From CAZDYI01 sp964509765 (lineage in GTDB: Bacteria > Pseudomonadota > Gammaproteobacteria > Tethybacterales > Tethybacteraceae), in NCBI GenBank assembly GCA_964509765.1, contig CAZDYI010000017.1, positions 1 through 5,984 on the forward strand: a stretch of DNA of 5,984 nucleotides, read 5' to 3'. The position numbers were made by a program, and so were the translations under genes. Numbering within the stretch: the first letter of the stretch is position 1; the number at the start of each line of letters is the position of its first letter. Shown piece by piece: positions 1-5,953 of this stretch. The notes under the pieces were generated by a model, which saw nothing but the letters and a program-made list of their open reading frames with translations, searched no databases and was not told the DNA's origin.

Positions 1-44
1 GTGCCTGCGGGCCCACTGCTGCTGCTGTCGTCCTTCTCGGTCAT
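1..44 (-). CDS. 5' end of an unidentified gene, cut by the window edge
   Basis: An ATG at 44-42 opens a frame reading MTEKDDSSSSGPAG up to the window edge, so only 14 codons are visible. Codon third positions are mostly G or C, as in the other genes, and a candidate sigma70 promoter lies just upstream. An AGAAGG stretch (65-60) could be the ribosome binding site, but it is 15 bases from the ATG, which is long. Four serine codons in a row come from a short AGC repeat. The acidic, serine-rich start looks like a disordered cytoplasmic N-terminus, not a signal peptide. The product cannot be identified. An AddA-type helicase, which would partner the nuclease upstream, is possible but has no direct support. 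Confidence 0.4.
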   Translation of the reverse strand, partial: MTEKDDSSSSGPAG

Positions 45-79
45 GACGGCGTCCCGGCACCTTCTGAGGGTGCGCCCTT

Positions 80-109
80 TAAATATGGGTTCGAAGCCAT
101 GAAAATCAA
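80..109 (-). promoter_or_regulatory. Candidate sigma70 promoter for the truncated left-edge gene
   Basis: On the minus strand TTGATT (109-104) is followed after 18 bases by TATTTA (85-80), a reasonable match to the -35 and -10 boxes. It lies in the only clearly AT-rich gap of the window, between the tyrS stop and the ATG at 44. The predicted transcript start near 72-74 would give a short leader of about 28 bases. That leader holds a 5-bp hairpin, GCACC/GGTGC with a 7-base loop (59-75 region). No rho-independent terminator for tyrS is visible in the gap, so read-through is also possible. Confidence 0.4.
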
Positions 110-135
110 GGATTCTCTTATGTATCCGCCGATTT

Positions 136-1338
136 TCAGCCGGTAACCGTCAGCCTGGCCCCGTGGCGCTTGCCGACGCGGACCACAACGGTCTCCCCGG
201 GCCTGAGCTCGCGGTCCTCGGACACCTTCTCGTCGCCGATCCTGATCCCTCCCTGGGACAGCAGGCGCCGGCCCTGCGAGAGCGACGGGACCAGCCCGGC
301 CTCCTTGAGCGCCGCAGTAAGTGCGATGCCGCCGCCCTGAGCGGCGACGGTGACTTTCGGAAGGTCGTCGGGCACCTCGTGGTCCCTGAACGCGGCGCGG
401 AAGGCCTGCCGCGCGTCCTCGGCCGCCTTGTCGCCGTGGTAGCGCGCGGCCAGCTCGTAGGCGAGGGCGTCCTTCGCCTCCATCGCCTTCGGCCCCCCGC
501 CGCCCGCGGCCTTGCGCCGCCTTTCGATCTCCCCGCTGTCCGCCAGCGAGAGCAGCTCGTAGTAGTGCCACATGCGCCCGTCGGTGATCGACATCAGCTT
601 TGCGTACATCTCCCGCGCGGGCTCGTCGATGCCGACGTAGTTTCCGGAGCTCTTGGACATCTTCTCCTCGCCGCGGATGCCCGACAGCAGCGGCATGGTC
701 AGCACGACCTGCGGCGCCTGGCCGGCGCGCTCCTGCAGCGCGCGGCCGACCGTCAGGTTGAACAGCTGGTCGGTCCCGCCGAGCTCGACGTCGCACTCGA
801 GCATCACCGAGTCGTAGCCCTGGACGATCGGGTAGAGGAACTCGTGGACCGCGATCGGCCGCCTCTCGCGGTAGCGCTGCGCGAAGTCGCGCCGCTCGAG
901 CATCCGCGCGACGGTGTGCCCCTGGGCAAGGCGGATCATGCCGTCGGCCCCCAGGCCGCCCATCCACTCGCTGTTGCGCCGCACCTCGGTCTTCTCCCGG
1001 TCGAGGACCTTGAAGGCCTGCTCGGCGAACAGCTCGGCGTTGCGCTCGATCGCCTCCCGCTCGACCATCGGCCTGGTCGCGTTCTGGCCCGTGGGGTCGC
1101 CGATCATCGCGGTGAAGTCGCCGATCAGGAAGATCACCGTGTGGCCGAGGTCCTGGAACTGGCGCATCTTGGTGAACAGCACCGTGTGGCCGAGGTGCAG
1201 GTCGGCCGAGGTCGGGTCGAAGCCGGTCTTGACCCGCAGGGGCCTCCCGGAGCCGAGCCTCTTCTCGAGGTCGTCCGCGTCGATCAGGTCGACGGCGCCC
1301 CGCGTCAGGGCCGCCATCTGCTCCCTCGCCGGTCTCAT
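136..1338 (-). CDS. tyrS: Tyrosine--tRNA ligase (tyrosyl-tRNA synthetase)
   Basis: This cytoplasmic class I aminoacyl-tRNA synthetase activates tyrosine with ATP and charges tRNA-Tyr. The 400-residue protein has the usual length and all landmarks: HLGH (48-51), GDPTG (80-84), the tyrosine-pocket segment YPIVQGYDS (169-177; Y169, Q173, D176), GGTDQ (187-191) and an intact KMSKS loop (226-230). A C-terminal S4-type RNA-binding domain covers about 334-400. The HLGH form and the GDPTG context fit the TyrZ-like bacterial subgroup. The ATG at 1338 is chosen because it overlaps the preceding stop as ATGA and has AAGGAGG 13 bases upstream, inside the nuclease gene. A second ATG at 1317 lacks well-spaced Shine-Dalgarno sequence. 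The overlap implies translational coupling to the nuclease gene, which otherwise has no functional link. The stop is TGA at 138-136. Confidence 0.96.
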   Translation of the reverse strand: MRPAREQMAALTRGAVDLIDADDLEKRLGSGRPLRVKTGFDPTSADLHLGHTVLFTKMRQFQDLGHTVIFLIGDFTAMIGDPTGQNATRPMVEREAIERNAELFAEQAFKVLDREKTEVRRNSEWMGGLGADGMIRLAQGHTVARMLERRDFAQRYRERRPIAVHEFLYPIVQGYDSVMLECDVELGGTDQLFNLTVGRALQERAGQAPQVVLTMPLLSGIRGEEKMSKSSGNYVGIDEPAREMYAKLMSITDGRMWHYYELLSLADSGEIERRRKAAGGGGPKAMEAKDALAYELAARYHGDKAAEDARQAFRAAFRDHEVPDDLPKVTVAAQGGGIALTAALKEAGLVPSLSQGRRLLSQGGIRIGDEKVSEDRELRPGETVVVRVGKRHGARLTVTG

Positions 1339-3911
1339 TGCGCCGCGGCCGCCTCCTTGGCCCAGTGCTCCCTGCGGCACAGCCCGCCGTAGGGACAGTG
1401 CTCGCAACAGTCCGCCGTTCCGTTGGCCGGCAGCGGCGCTCCGTCCATTGCCTCGCCGAGTATTTCCTCGATTACACCAAGGATCTCGTGCGCGAGCACG
1501 GCGCCGGAGTCGTCGAGGTCCACGTTCCAGGACTCGATCCTGCCCTTCTCGAGGTTCAGCCCCCAGTAGCCGGCATGGTCGCAGCCCGAGAAGGTCTTGC
1601 TCATCGCCACGTACATCGGCAGCTGGGGATGCTCAAGGTGGTTGCTGTAGCTCTGCTTGCTGCCGGTCTTGATGTCGACCACCGAGACCACCCTCTTGCC
1701 GCCCTTCTCGCGGGCGTCGAGGCGGTCGCAGATCCCGCTTACGGTCACCGCGCGGCCGCCGACCGATATCTCGGCCTCGAACCTCTTCTCGACCGCGTCG
1801 ATGCCGATGAAACCCTCAGACCTGAGCAGCCCGCGGATCCGGTCGACGTACTCCCCCGCCGCGTGCGACCACGCCCACGCGCTGGCGCGCAGCGCCTCCG
1901 GTGGCTGCGAGGACAGGTCGCTGCGGCTGTCCGGTTCGAGCTCCGGCAGCTCGCCGCGCGCCGCAAGATCCGTCAGGCGCGTGAGCTCGGCCTCGAGGTC
2001 GATTTCCGGGTCCTCCATCACGGCGAGGTGGAAGCGGGCGAGGACCTCGTGGACGAAGCTGCCGTAGAGGTCGGCGCGGCCGAGCGGGTCCCTGGGGTCC
2101 TCCTCGAGGCGCAGCACGCTCTGCGAGTGGTAGCGGTACGGGCAGCGCAGGAGCGTCGTGAAGCCGCTCGGGCTGATCCGCGCCGGAAGCTCGCGCAGGG
2201 CGGTCCCGTGGCCGCGCGCCGCCGCCGAAGCCGGCCTGCGCTCCCACTGCCGGCCGAGCGGCTCGAATCTCCGCGGCCCCATCAGCTCGAGGTACGGGCT
2301 CGCGTAGGCCTTGCCGCTCCAGACCGCGGCGAGGCGGTCGTGGCGCGACAGGCGCAGGGCGGCCGCGCGCCGGTGCCGGGCGATCTCGTCGTCCGGGGTC
2401 TCGAGGCCGAGAGCCTTGAGCACCTCGGCCCCGAAGAAGCCGGGCGGCGGCGTGCGGGGCAGGGTGTTCTCGTCGGCGCCGAGCAGCAGCAGCGCGTCGA
2501 AGCGCCTCGTCGAAAAGCTTGCCGGGGGGACGAGCTCGATGGGGCTGTCGGCGACGTCGCTGTAGAGGGTCGTCTCGCCGAGCGCGTCCAGCAGCAGGCC
2601 GCGGACCTCGCGCAGGCCCATCCCGGCCGCGTCGGCGCCGTCGAACTCGTCGGCCATCAGGCGCAGCAGGCGGCGGATGTTCTCGCCTGCGGGGTCGCCG
2701 TCGAAGAAGGCCGAAAGAGGCCTTTGCCCCGTGAGCTCGGCCAGGCGCCCGAACCAGTCGGCCGCGCGCTCGTCGTGCGCGGCGGTCTGCTCCAGCAGGG
2801 CCTCGAGCTCCGCGGTCGCGGCCTCCCTGCGCTCGGCAAGCCGGCGGGGAAGCCTCCACCAGCCGTCGCCGCCGACGTGGGCCATCACCTGGCGGAGCCT
2901 TGCCGCGAGCCCGGCCGCGGTGTCCGGCGCCGCGGCGACCGCAAGAAGCGCGCGGCCGACAAGCAGGTTCCTCGCCAGCCAGCCCGAGCCGTCCCTGATG
3001 TGCAGGCCGCGCTGCAAAAACAGCGAGTGCACCCTCCGCACCAGGAGCCTGTCGTAGCCGACGAGGCCTATCGAGCATTCGTCCCCGCCGCCGGACTCGC
3101 CGATCCACCCGCCGACGATCGCAAGCGCCGCCTCGGCCGCCTCCTCGAGCGATCCGGAGTTGTACAGCAGGGGCTCGGAAAACGCACCGCCGCCGCGGGG
3201 CGTTTTTTTTCCTTCGCCCCGCCACAGCCCGTCGAGCGCCTCGGACCTGTCGTCGAGCGAGGCCTCGACCCGCGTCGCGCCCGCGCCTCCGGCCGCCGCG
3301 GCGTCCAGGAAGTCCGCCACCCACGGCAGGGGGCGGTCCCAGTGCATGTAGACTGCGGGGCCGTCGAGCGAGGCGGCCAGCTCGCCGAGGGTCTCGCGGC
3401 GGCTTGCGTGCTCGTCCGCGCACAGCGCGTCCCACAGGCCGAGCAGGGTCTCGAGCTCAACCTGGTGCCTGCCGTGATCGGCGGCGAGCGCGTCGCGGTC
3501 GATGCCGTCGGGGTCGGCCGATGCAAGCCCGTCGAGCGCGTCGCGGAACATTGACGACAGCGCCACGGGGTTGCGGAGGTCGAGCTCCCTGATGTGCCGG
3601 TAGACCCGGGCGAGCAGCCGGGTCCGCGCCGCGGACCTCCGCAGGGCGGAGTTGTCGCCGTCGAGCGATGCGAGCAGCGCGGTCGTCCCGCCGCCCGCGC
3701 CGAGCGAGGCGGCCGTGCGCAGGGCTTCTGGGGAGACCGCCCGCGCCCCGATCCTGCCTGCAAGCGAGCCGTGCGAGAGGACCGCCTTGCGCGCGTCCGC
3801 GCCGTCGATGACGGCCAGCGGCCGCGCCTCCGGCGGGCAGGCGGCCATCGCCCGGGCGACGGCGCCGGCCGCTTCGTCTGCCCCGGCCCCTTGGACCTCC
3901 GCGCCAGGCAA
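1335..3911 (-). CDS. AddB-like PD-(D/E)XK nuclease, probable recombinational DNA repair protein
   Basis: The 858-residue protein resembles the AddB subunit of AddAB helicase-nucleases and the shorter AddB relatives described as probable DNA repair proteins (TIGR03623-like). Residues 471-520 carry the family's FDALLLLGADENTLP segment and the proline-rich stretch after it. The C-terminal third is a complete RecB-type nuclease: CPYRY with C590, GSFVHEVL (H621), GICDRLD (D729), VVDIKT (D746, K748) and QLPMY (Q763, Y767). C836, C839 and C845 (CX2CX5C), with C590, match the four-cysteine iron-sulfur clamp of AddB-type nucleases. No Walker A motif is visible, so the N-terminal part is probably an inactive helicase-like scaffold. 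TTG at 3911 is chosen because GAGGAG lies 5 bases upstream; an ATG at 3956 would overlap fdxA by 43 bases without a clear binding site, and the ATG at 3848 is also possible. No addA lies beside it. Function is inferred from motifs; a role separate from AddAB is possible. Confidence 0.85.
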   Translation of the reverse strand: MPGAEVQGAGADEAAGAVARAMAACPPEARPLAVIDGADARKAVLSHGSLAGRIGARAVSPEALRTAASLGAGGGTTALLASLDGDNSALRRSAARTRLLARVYRHIRELDLRNPVALSSMFRDALDGLASADPDGIDRDALAADHGRHQVELETLLGLWDALCADEHASRRETLGELAASLDGPAVYMHWDRPLPWVADFLDAAAAGGAGATRVEASLDDRSEALDGLWRGEGKKTPRGGGAFSEPLLYNSGSLEEAAEAALAIVGGWIGESGGGDECSIGLVGYDRLLVRRVHSLFLQRGLHIRDGSGWLARNLLVGRALLAVAAAPDTAAGLAARLRQVMAHVGGDGWWRLPRRLAERREAATAELEALLEQTAAHDERAADWFGRLAELTGQRPLSAFFDGDPAGENIRRLLRLMADEFDGADAAGMGLREVRGLLLDALGETTLYSDVADSPIELVPPASFSTRRFDALLLLGADENTLPRTPPPGFFGAEVLKALGLETPDDEIARHRRAAALRLSRHDRLAAVWSGKAYASPYLELMGPRRFEPLGRQWERRPASAAARGHGTALRELPARISPSGFTTLLRCPYRYHSQSVLRLEEDPRDPLGRADLYGSFVHEVLARFHLAVMEDPEIDLEAELTRLTDLAARGELPELEPDSRSDLSSQPPEALRASAWAWSHAAGEYVDRIRGLLRSEGFIGIDAVEKRFEAEISVGGRAVTVSGICDRLDAREKGGKRVVSVVDIKTGSKQSYSNHLEHPQLPMYVAMSKTFSGCDHAGYWGLNLEKGRIESWNVDLDDSGAVLAHEILGVIEEILGEAMDGAPLPANGTADCCEHCPYGGLCRREHWAKEAAAAQ
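3195..3222 (-). repeat. 8-bp inverted repeat enclosing an A8 run, inside the nuclease gene
   Basis: GCGGGGCG (3195-3202) is perfectly complementary to CGCCCCGC (3215-3222). The 12-base loop on the coding strand is AAGGAAAAAAAA, including eight consecutive A (3210-3203). In frame it reads GAA GGA AAA AAA ACG, around codons 233-237 of the nuclease. This is the only long homopolymer in the window and stands out against the GC-rich surroundings. Confidence 0.8.
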
Positions 3912-3913
3912 GG

Positions 3914-4237
3914 CTACTCCTCGATCAGCTCGGTCTTGCCGCCGACGCCCTCCCACTTCTTGGCGTCCGCGGGCGGGTCCTTGCGGGCGAGGATCACGGG
4001 CCAGCCCCGGGACAGGCGCTCGTTGATCTCGAGGTAGCCCTCCTGGCCCTGCGGGACGTCGTCGCTGTAGTAGATCGCGTCAACCGGGCACTCCGGCACG
4101 CACAGGGCGCAGTCGATGCACTCCTCGGGGTTGATCACGAGCATGTTCGGCCCCTCGTGGAAGCAGTCGACCGGGCAGACCTCGACGCAGTCGGTGTACT
4201 TGCACCTGACGCACTGCTCGGTTACGACGTAGGTCAT
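3914..4237 (-). CDS. fdxA: 7Fe ferredoxin FdxA ([3Fe-4S][4Fe-4S])
   Basis: This 107-residue protein is a close match to the seven-iron ferredoxins of Azotobacter FdI type, small cytoplasmic electron carriers of low redox potential. The cysteines fall in the known order. C9, C17 and C50 correspond to the 3Fe-4S ligands, and C21, C40, C43 and C46 to the 4Fe-4S ligands. C12 and C25 are the two non-ligand cysteines conserved in the family. The fingerprints KYTDCVEVCPVDCF and ECIDCALC are intact, as is the C-terminal extension typical of the family (WPVI, KKWEGVGGK). ATG at 4237 matches the family N-terminus MT(Y/F)VVT, although no clear Shine-Dalgarno precedes it; a palindrome and weak -10 box lie upstream. 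The redox partner cannot be told from the sequence. Confidence 0.96.
   Translation of the reverse strand: MTYVVTEQCVRCKYTDCVEVCPVDCFHEGPNMLVINPEECIDCALCVPECPVDAIYYSDDVPQGQEGYLEINERLSRGWPVILARKDPPADAKKWEGVGGKTELIEE
3917..3922 (-). promoter_or_regulatory. Shine-Dalgarno deciding the TTG start of the nuclease gene
   Basis: GAGGAG on the minus strand forms the last two glutamate codons of fdxA and sits 5 bases before the TTG at 3911-3909. It is the best-spaced ribosome binding site in this stretch, and it keeps the nuclease gene from overlapping fdxA. The two genes are then separated by only 2 bases, so ribosomes ending fdxA could restart directly. Confidence 0.65.
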
Positions 4238-4246
4238 GAAGGCGGC

Positions 4247-4263
4247 CGGGCGCCAGGCGCCCG
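4247..4263. repeat. 17-base palindrome upstream of fdxA
   Basis: CGGGCGCC and GGCGCCCG flank a single central A (4255), giving an 8-bp perfect inverted repeat that ends 9 bases before the fdxA ATG. As RNA it can fold into a shorter hairpin (GGGCGC, 3-base loop, GCGCCC). As DNA it has the symmetry of a dimeric repressor site. It occupies the place where a Shine-Dalgarno would be expected and could affect fdxA expression. In GC-rich DNA such palindromes also arise by chance. Confidence 0.7.
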
Positions 4264-4270
4264 CGCGGAA

Positions 4271-4299
4271 ATTCTAAGTTGCGCCGCCGCCGGGCTCAG
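4271..4299 (-). promoter_or_regulatory. Weak candidate promoter for fdxA
   Basis: TAGAAT (4276-4271, minus strand) differs from the -10 consensus at one base. The position 17 bases upstream holds CTGAGC (4299-4294), a poor -35 box overlapping the end of the acyltransferase gene. A transcript would begin close to or inside the 4247-4263 palindrome. The poor -35 could mean an activated promoter or no promoter at all. Confidence 0.25.
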
Positions 4300-4973
4300 C
4301 CGCCTAGGCGCGCGGTCTCCTCGTTGACCCACCGCTCAACCTCGGCGGTCACATCCTTGGTGCGCCTGCCCTCGGTGGCGATCGCGGGGCCGATCGAGAC
4401 GGTGACCGTCCCTGCGCGCTTGAGCAGGCCGAGGTTCGCCTTCGGCCAGAGCCTGCCGCTGTTGTGGGCGACCGGGACGATCGGCACGCCGGCCTCGACC
4501 GCGAGCATGCACGCCCCCGGCAGGAACTTGCGCCGCTCGCCGACAGGTACCCTGGTGCCCTCGGGGAACACGCAGACCGGAACGCCCTCGTCCAGCCGGC
4601 TCTTGCCGACCGACAGCACCGAGCGGAACGCCGACAGCTTCGCCGAGCGGTCGATCGGGATCGGGCTCATGCACAGCCGCAGGCCCCAGCCGAAGAACGG
4701 GATCCACAGCAGCGAGCGCTTGACGACGAACGAGACCCGCCGCCTGAATATCCCGTAGTAGGCGATCGTCTCCCAGGCCGACTGGTGCTTCGAGCAGATC
4801 ACGTGCGGCCCCTGCGGCAGGTTCTCCCTCCCGAGCACCTCGTGGCGAATGCCGCACAGCAAGCGCGCCATGAGCATCACCGTGCGGTTCCACTGGCCGA
4901 TCGCGCGGTAGCGGAACTCGGCCGGAGCCCAGAATATGAGCAGGGCGAGAAGGGAGAAGGGCGGCGTGACCAC
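4296..4973 (-). CDS. plsC: 1-acyl-sn-glycerol-3-phosphate acyltransferase (PlsC family)
   Basis: This inner-membrane enzyme transfers a fatty acyl group to lysophosphatidic acid to make phosphatidic acid, the second acylation of phospholipid synthesis. Counted from the GTG, the catalytic motif is H63-X4-E68 in SKHQSAWE, with glutamate in place of the textbook aspartate, a variant I recall from beta/gammaproteobacterial PlsC. PIPIDRS (104-110), FPEGTR (136-141) and VPIVPV (163-168) supply the remaining acyltransferase blocks. A hydrophobic N-terminus (about 4-17) is the membrane anchor. The GTG at 4973 is the only canonical start, but it has no Shine-Dalgarno and falls inside the hydrophobic helix. 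In-frame sequence upstream reads LRPVGSALFFLGLC, which resembles the N-terminus of family members, so the true start is probably near 5015. Related lysophospholipid acyltransferases cannot be excluded. Confidence 0.9.
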   Translation of the reverse strand: MVTPPFSLLALLIFWAPAEFRYRAIGQWNRTVMLMARLLCGIRHEVLGRENLPQGPHVICSKHQSAWETIAYYGIFRRRVSFVVKRSLLWIPFFGWGLRLCMSPIPIDRSAKLSAFRSVLSVGKSRLDEGVPVCVFPEGTRVPVGERRKFLPGACMLAVEAGVPIVPVAHNSGRLWPKANLGLLKRAGTVTVSIGPAIATEGRRTKDVTAEVERWVNEETARLGG

Positions 4974-5019
4974 GCACAGCCCGAGGAAGAACAGGGCCGA
5001 CCCGACGGGCCGCAGGGGC

Positions 5020-5035
5020 CCGGCCGCGGGGCCGG
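5020..5035. repeat. Small GC-rich hairpin between the membrane protein and plsC
   Basis: CCGGCC (5020-5025) and GGCCGG (5030-5035) form a 6-bp stem around the 4-base loop GCGG. It lies in the 74-base gap after the membrane-protein stop codon. No T-run follows on either strand, so it is not a classical terminator. If plsC starts as far upstream as its open frame allows, the hairpin would be coding or in its leader. Confidence 0.4.
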
Positions 5036-5047
5036 CTTGGCCGTCGC

Positions 5048-5914
5048 CTACAGGTATTCCTTGGCGTTGCTGAGGGAGATCGCCTTCCAGTCCGTGCGCT
5101 GGCCGCGCACGGTGCGCTGGACGGTCTCCCAGGACCTGTTGTCGACCACCGTGCCGACGAAGCCGCGCTGCTCGTCGCTGAGCAGGGTGATGTCGTCGGG
5201 CTGGTACATCCTCAGGATCTCCTCGGACTCGGCCTTGAAGTTGCGCTCCTGGAAGATCGCGAACTGGTTGTCGCTGAGCTCCTTGTCGGTCATCTTGAGC
5301 ATGTTGCGGGCGATGCCGATGATGTGCCGGCCGAGCGTGTCTAGGGTCCTGTTGTCGTCGGGGCGGACCTTCTCGCCCAGCGTCGATAGCTCGGGGAAGT
5401 ACTCCTTGAGCAGCTTGGAGACGACCTCGTGGGACATCTCGCCCTGGTCGATCGCGACGAGCCTGGCCATGGCCTCGGGGTCCTCAAGCCTTGCGTAGGT
5501 GCTGACGTCGGCGGCGTCGGCCTCGATCCTGGCCTCTTCCTCGGCCGCGACCGCGGGGTCCGGGGATGCGGGCGCGTCCTGCGGGGAGGCCGCGGAACTC
5601 TTGAGGGCCTGCATCTTGAGGGCCTTCTTGGCGTCGGCCTGCGAGGTGTCCTCCTTCTTCTCCTTCTTGGCGCCCTTGGGCGGCCACAGGACTATGGCTG
5701 CCACAAGCAGGATGACCGCAGCTGCCGGCAGCGACCAGAGCGGGACTGTCTCAACCCCCGGCGCGTCGAAGGGCAGCTTGATGCTGACGTTCAGGACGTC
5801 GGCGATGCCGGCGTCCTTCTGGGTCAGGATGTAGACGACGTAACCCGACCAGCCGCCGGCCGCGACGGCGGCAAGCAAGGACAGGATCGAGAGGATGATC
5901 CGCAGGAATCTCAT
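5048..5914 (-). CDS. Unrecognised membrane protein with two N-terminal helices and a long soluble C-terminal part
   Basis: I do not recognise this family. From the ATG at 5914 the protein has 288 residues. Helix 1 spans about 4-30, after a short basic start (R2, R5), and helix 2 about 59-77, with a roughly 28-residue loop between. A lysine-rich stretch (KGAKKEKKE, 80-88) follows helix 2, so by the positive-inside rule both ends are predicted cytoplasmic. Next comes an alanine-, proline- and acid-rich linker (about 90-140), then a charged, apparently helical domain of about 145 residues with no cysteines or known catalytic motif. It may be a membrane-anchored scaffold or regulator, but nothing shows this. 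ATG at 5914 is preferred: GGAG lies 12 bases upstream and the N-terminus is then typical of a membrane anchor. An in-frame ATG at 5962 would add 16 hydrophilic residues and sits inside a hairpin. Confidence 0.8.
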   Translation of the reverse strand: MRFLRIILSILSLLAAVAAGGWSGYVVYILTQKDAGIADVLNVSIKLPFDAPGVETVPLWSLPAAAVILLVAAIVLWPPKGAKKEKKEDTSQADAKKALKMQALKSSAASPQDAPASPDPAVAAEEEARIEADAADVSTYARLEDPEAMARLVAIDQGEMSHEVVSKLLKEYFPELSTLGEKVRPDDNRTLDTLGRHIIGIARNMLKMTDKELSDNQFAIFQERNFKAESEEILRMYQPDDITLLSDEQRGFVGTVVDNRSWETVQRTVRGQRTDWKAISLSNAKEYL

Positions 5915-5953
5915 CGGTGGGCGGGGCTCCGGCTGCTGTCGGGGTTCTGTCCG

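Noticed and set aside
15..30. CTG trinucleotide repeat
   Set aside because: Only about four units, explained by consecutive serine codons in the truncated gene.
85..101. tRNA T-arm look-alike (GGTTCGAAGCC)
   Set aside because: No acceptor, D or anticodon stem can be drawn around it; it is a short chance palindrome around TTCGAA in the promoter gap.
41..967. 308-codon minus-strand frame overlapping tyrS
   Set aside because: Shifted reading of tyrS with heavy arginine content; only its last 19 codons lie outside tyrS, and these were considered separately.
163..1392. 409-codon open frame on the plus strand opposite tyrS
   Set aside because: It is the antisense shadow of a fully recognisable tyrS and has low-complexity composition.
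3203..3210. T8 on the plus strand as a rho-independent terminator
   Set aside because: The T-run lies in the hairpin loop and not after the stem, and no plus-strand gene precedes it.
1816..3435. 539-codon minus-strand frame inside the nuclease gene
   Set aside because: Arginine- and proline-rich frame-shifted reading of the nuclease. It is mentioned only as the frame reached after -1 slippage.
1338..3554. 738-codon open frame on the plus strand opposite the nuclease gene
   Set aside because: It mirrors the nuclease gene in GC-rich DNA, where stop codons are rare in all frames. The product is rich in R, A, V and P with no recognisable motif.
4336..4977. 213-codon minus-strand frame within plsC
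   Set aside because: Shifted reading of plsC with no motifs, while the plsC frame has all acyltransferase motifs.
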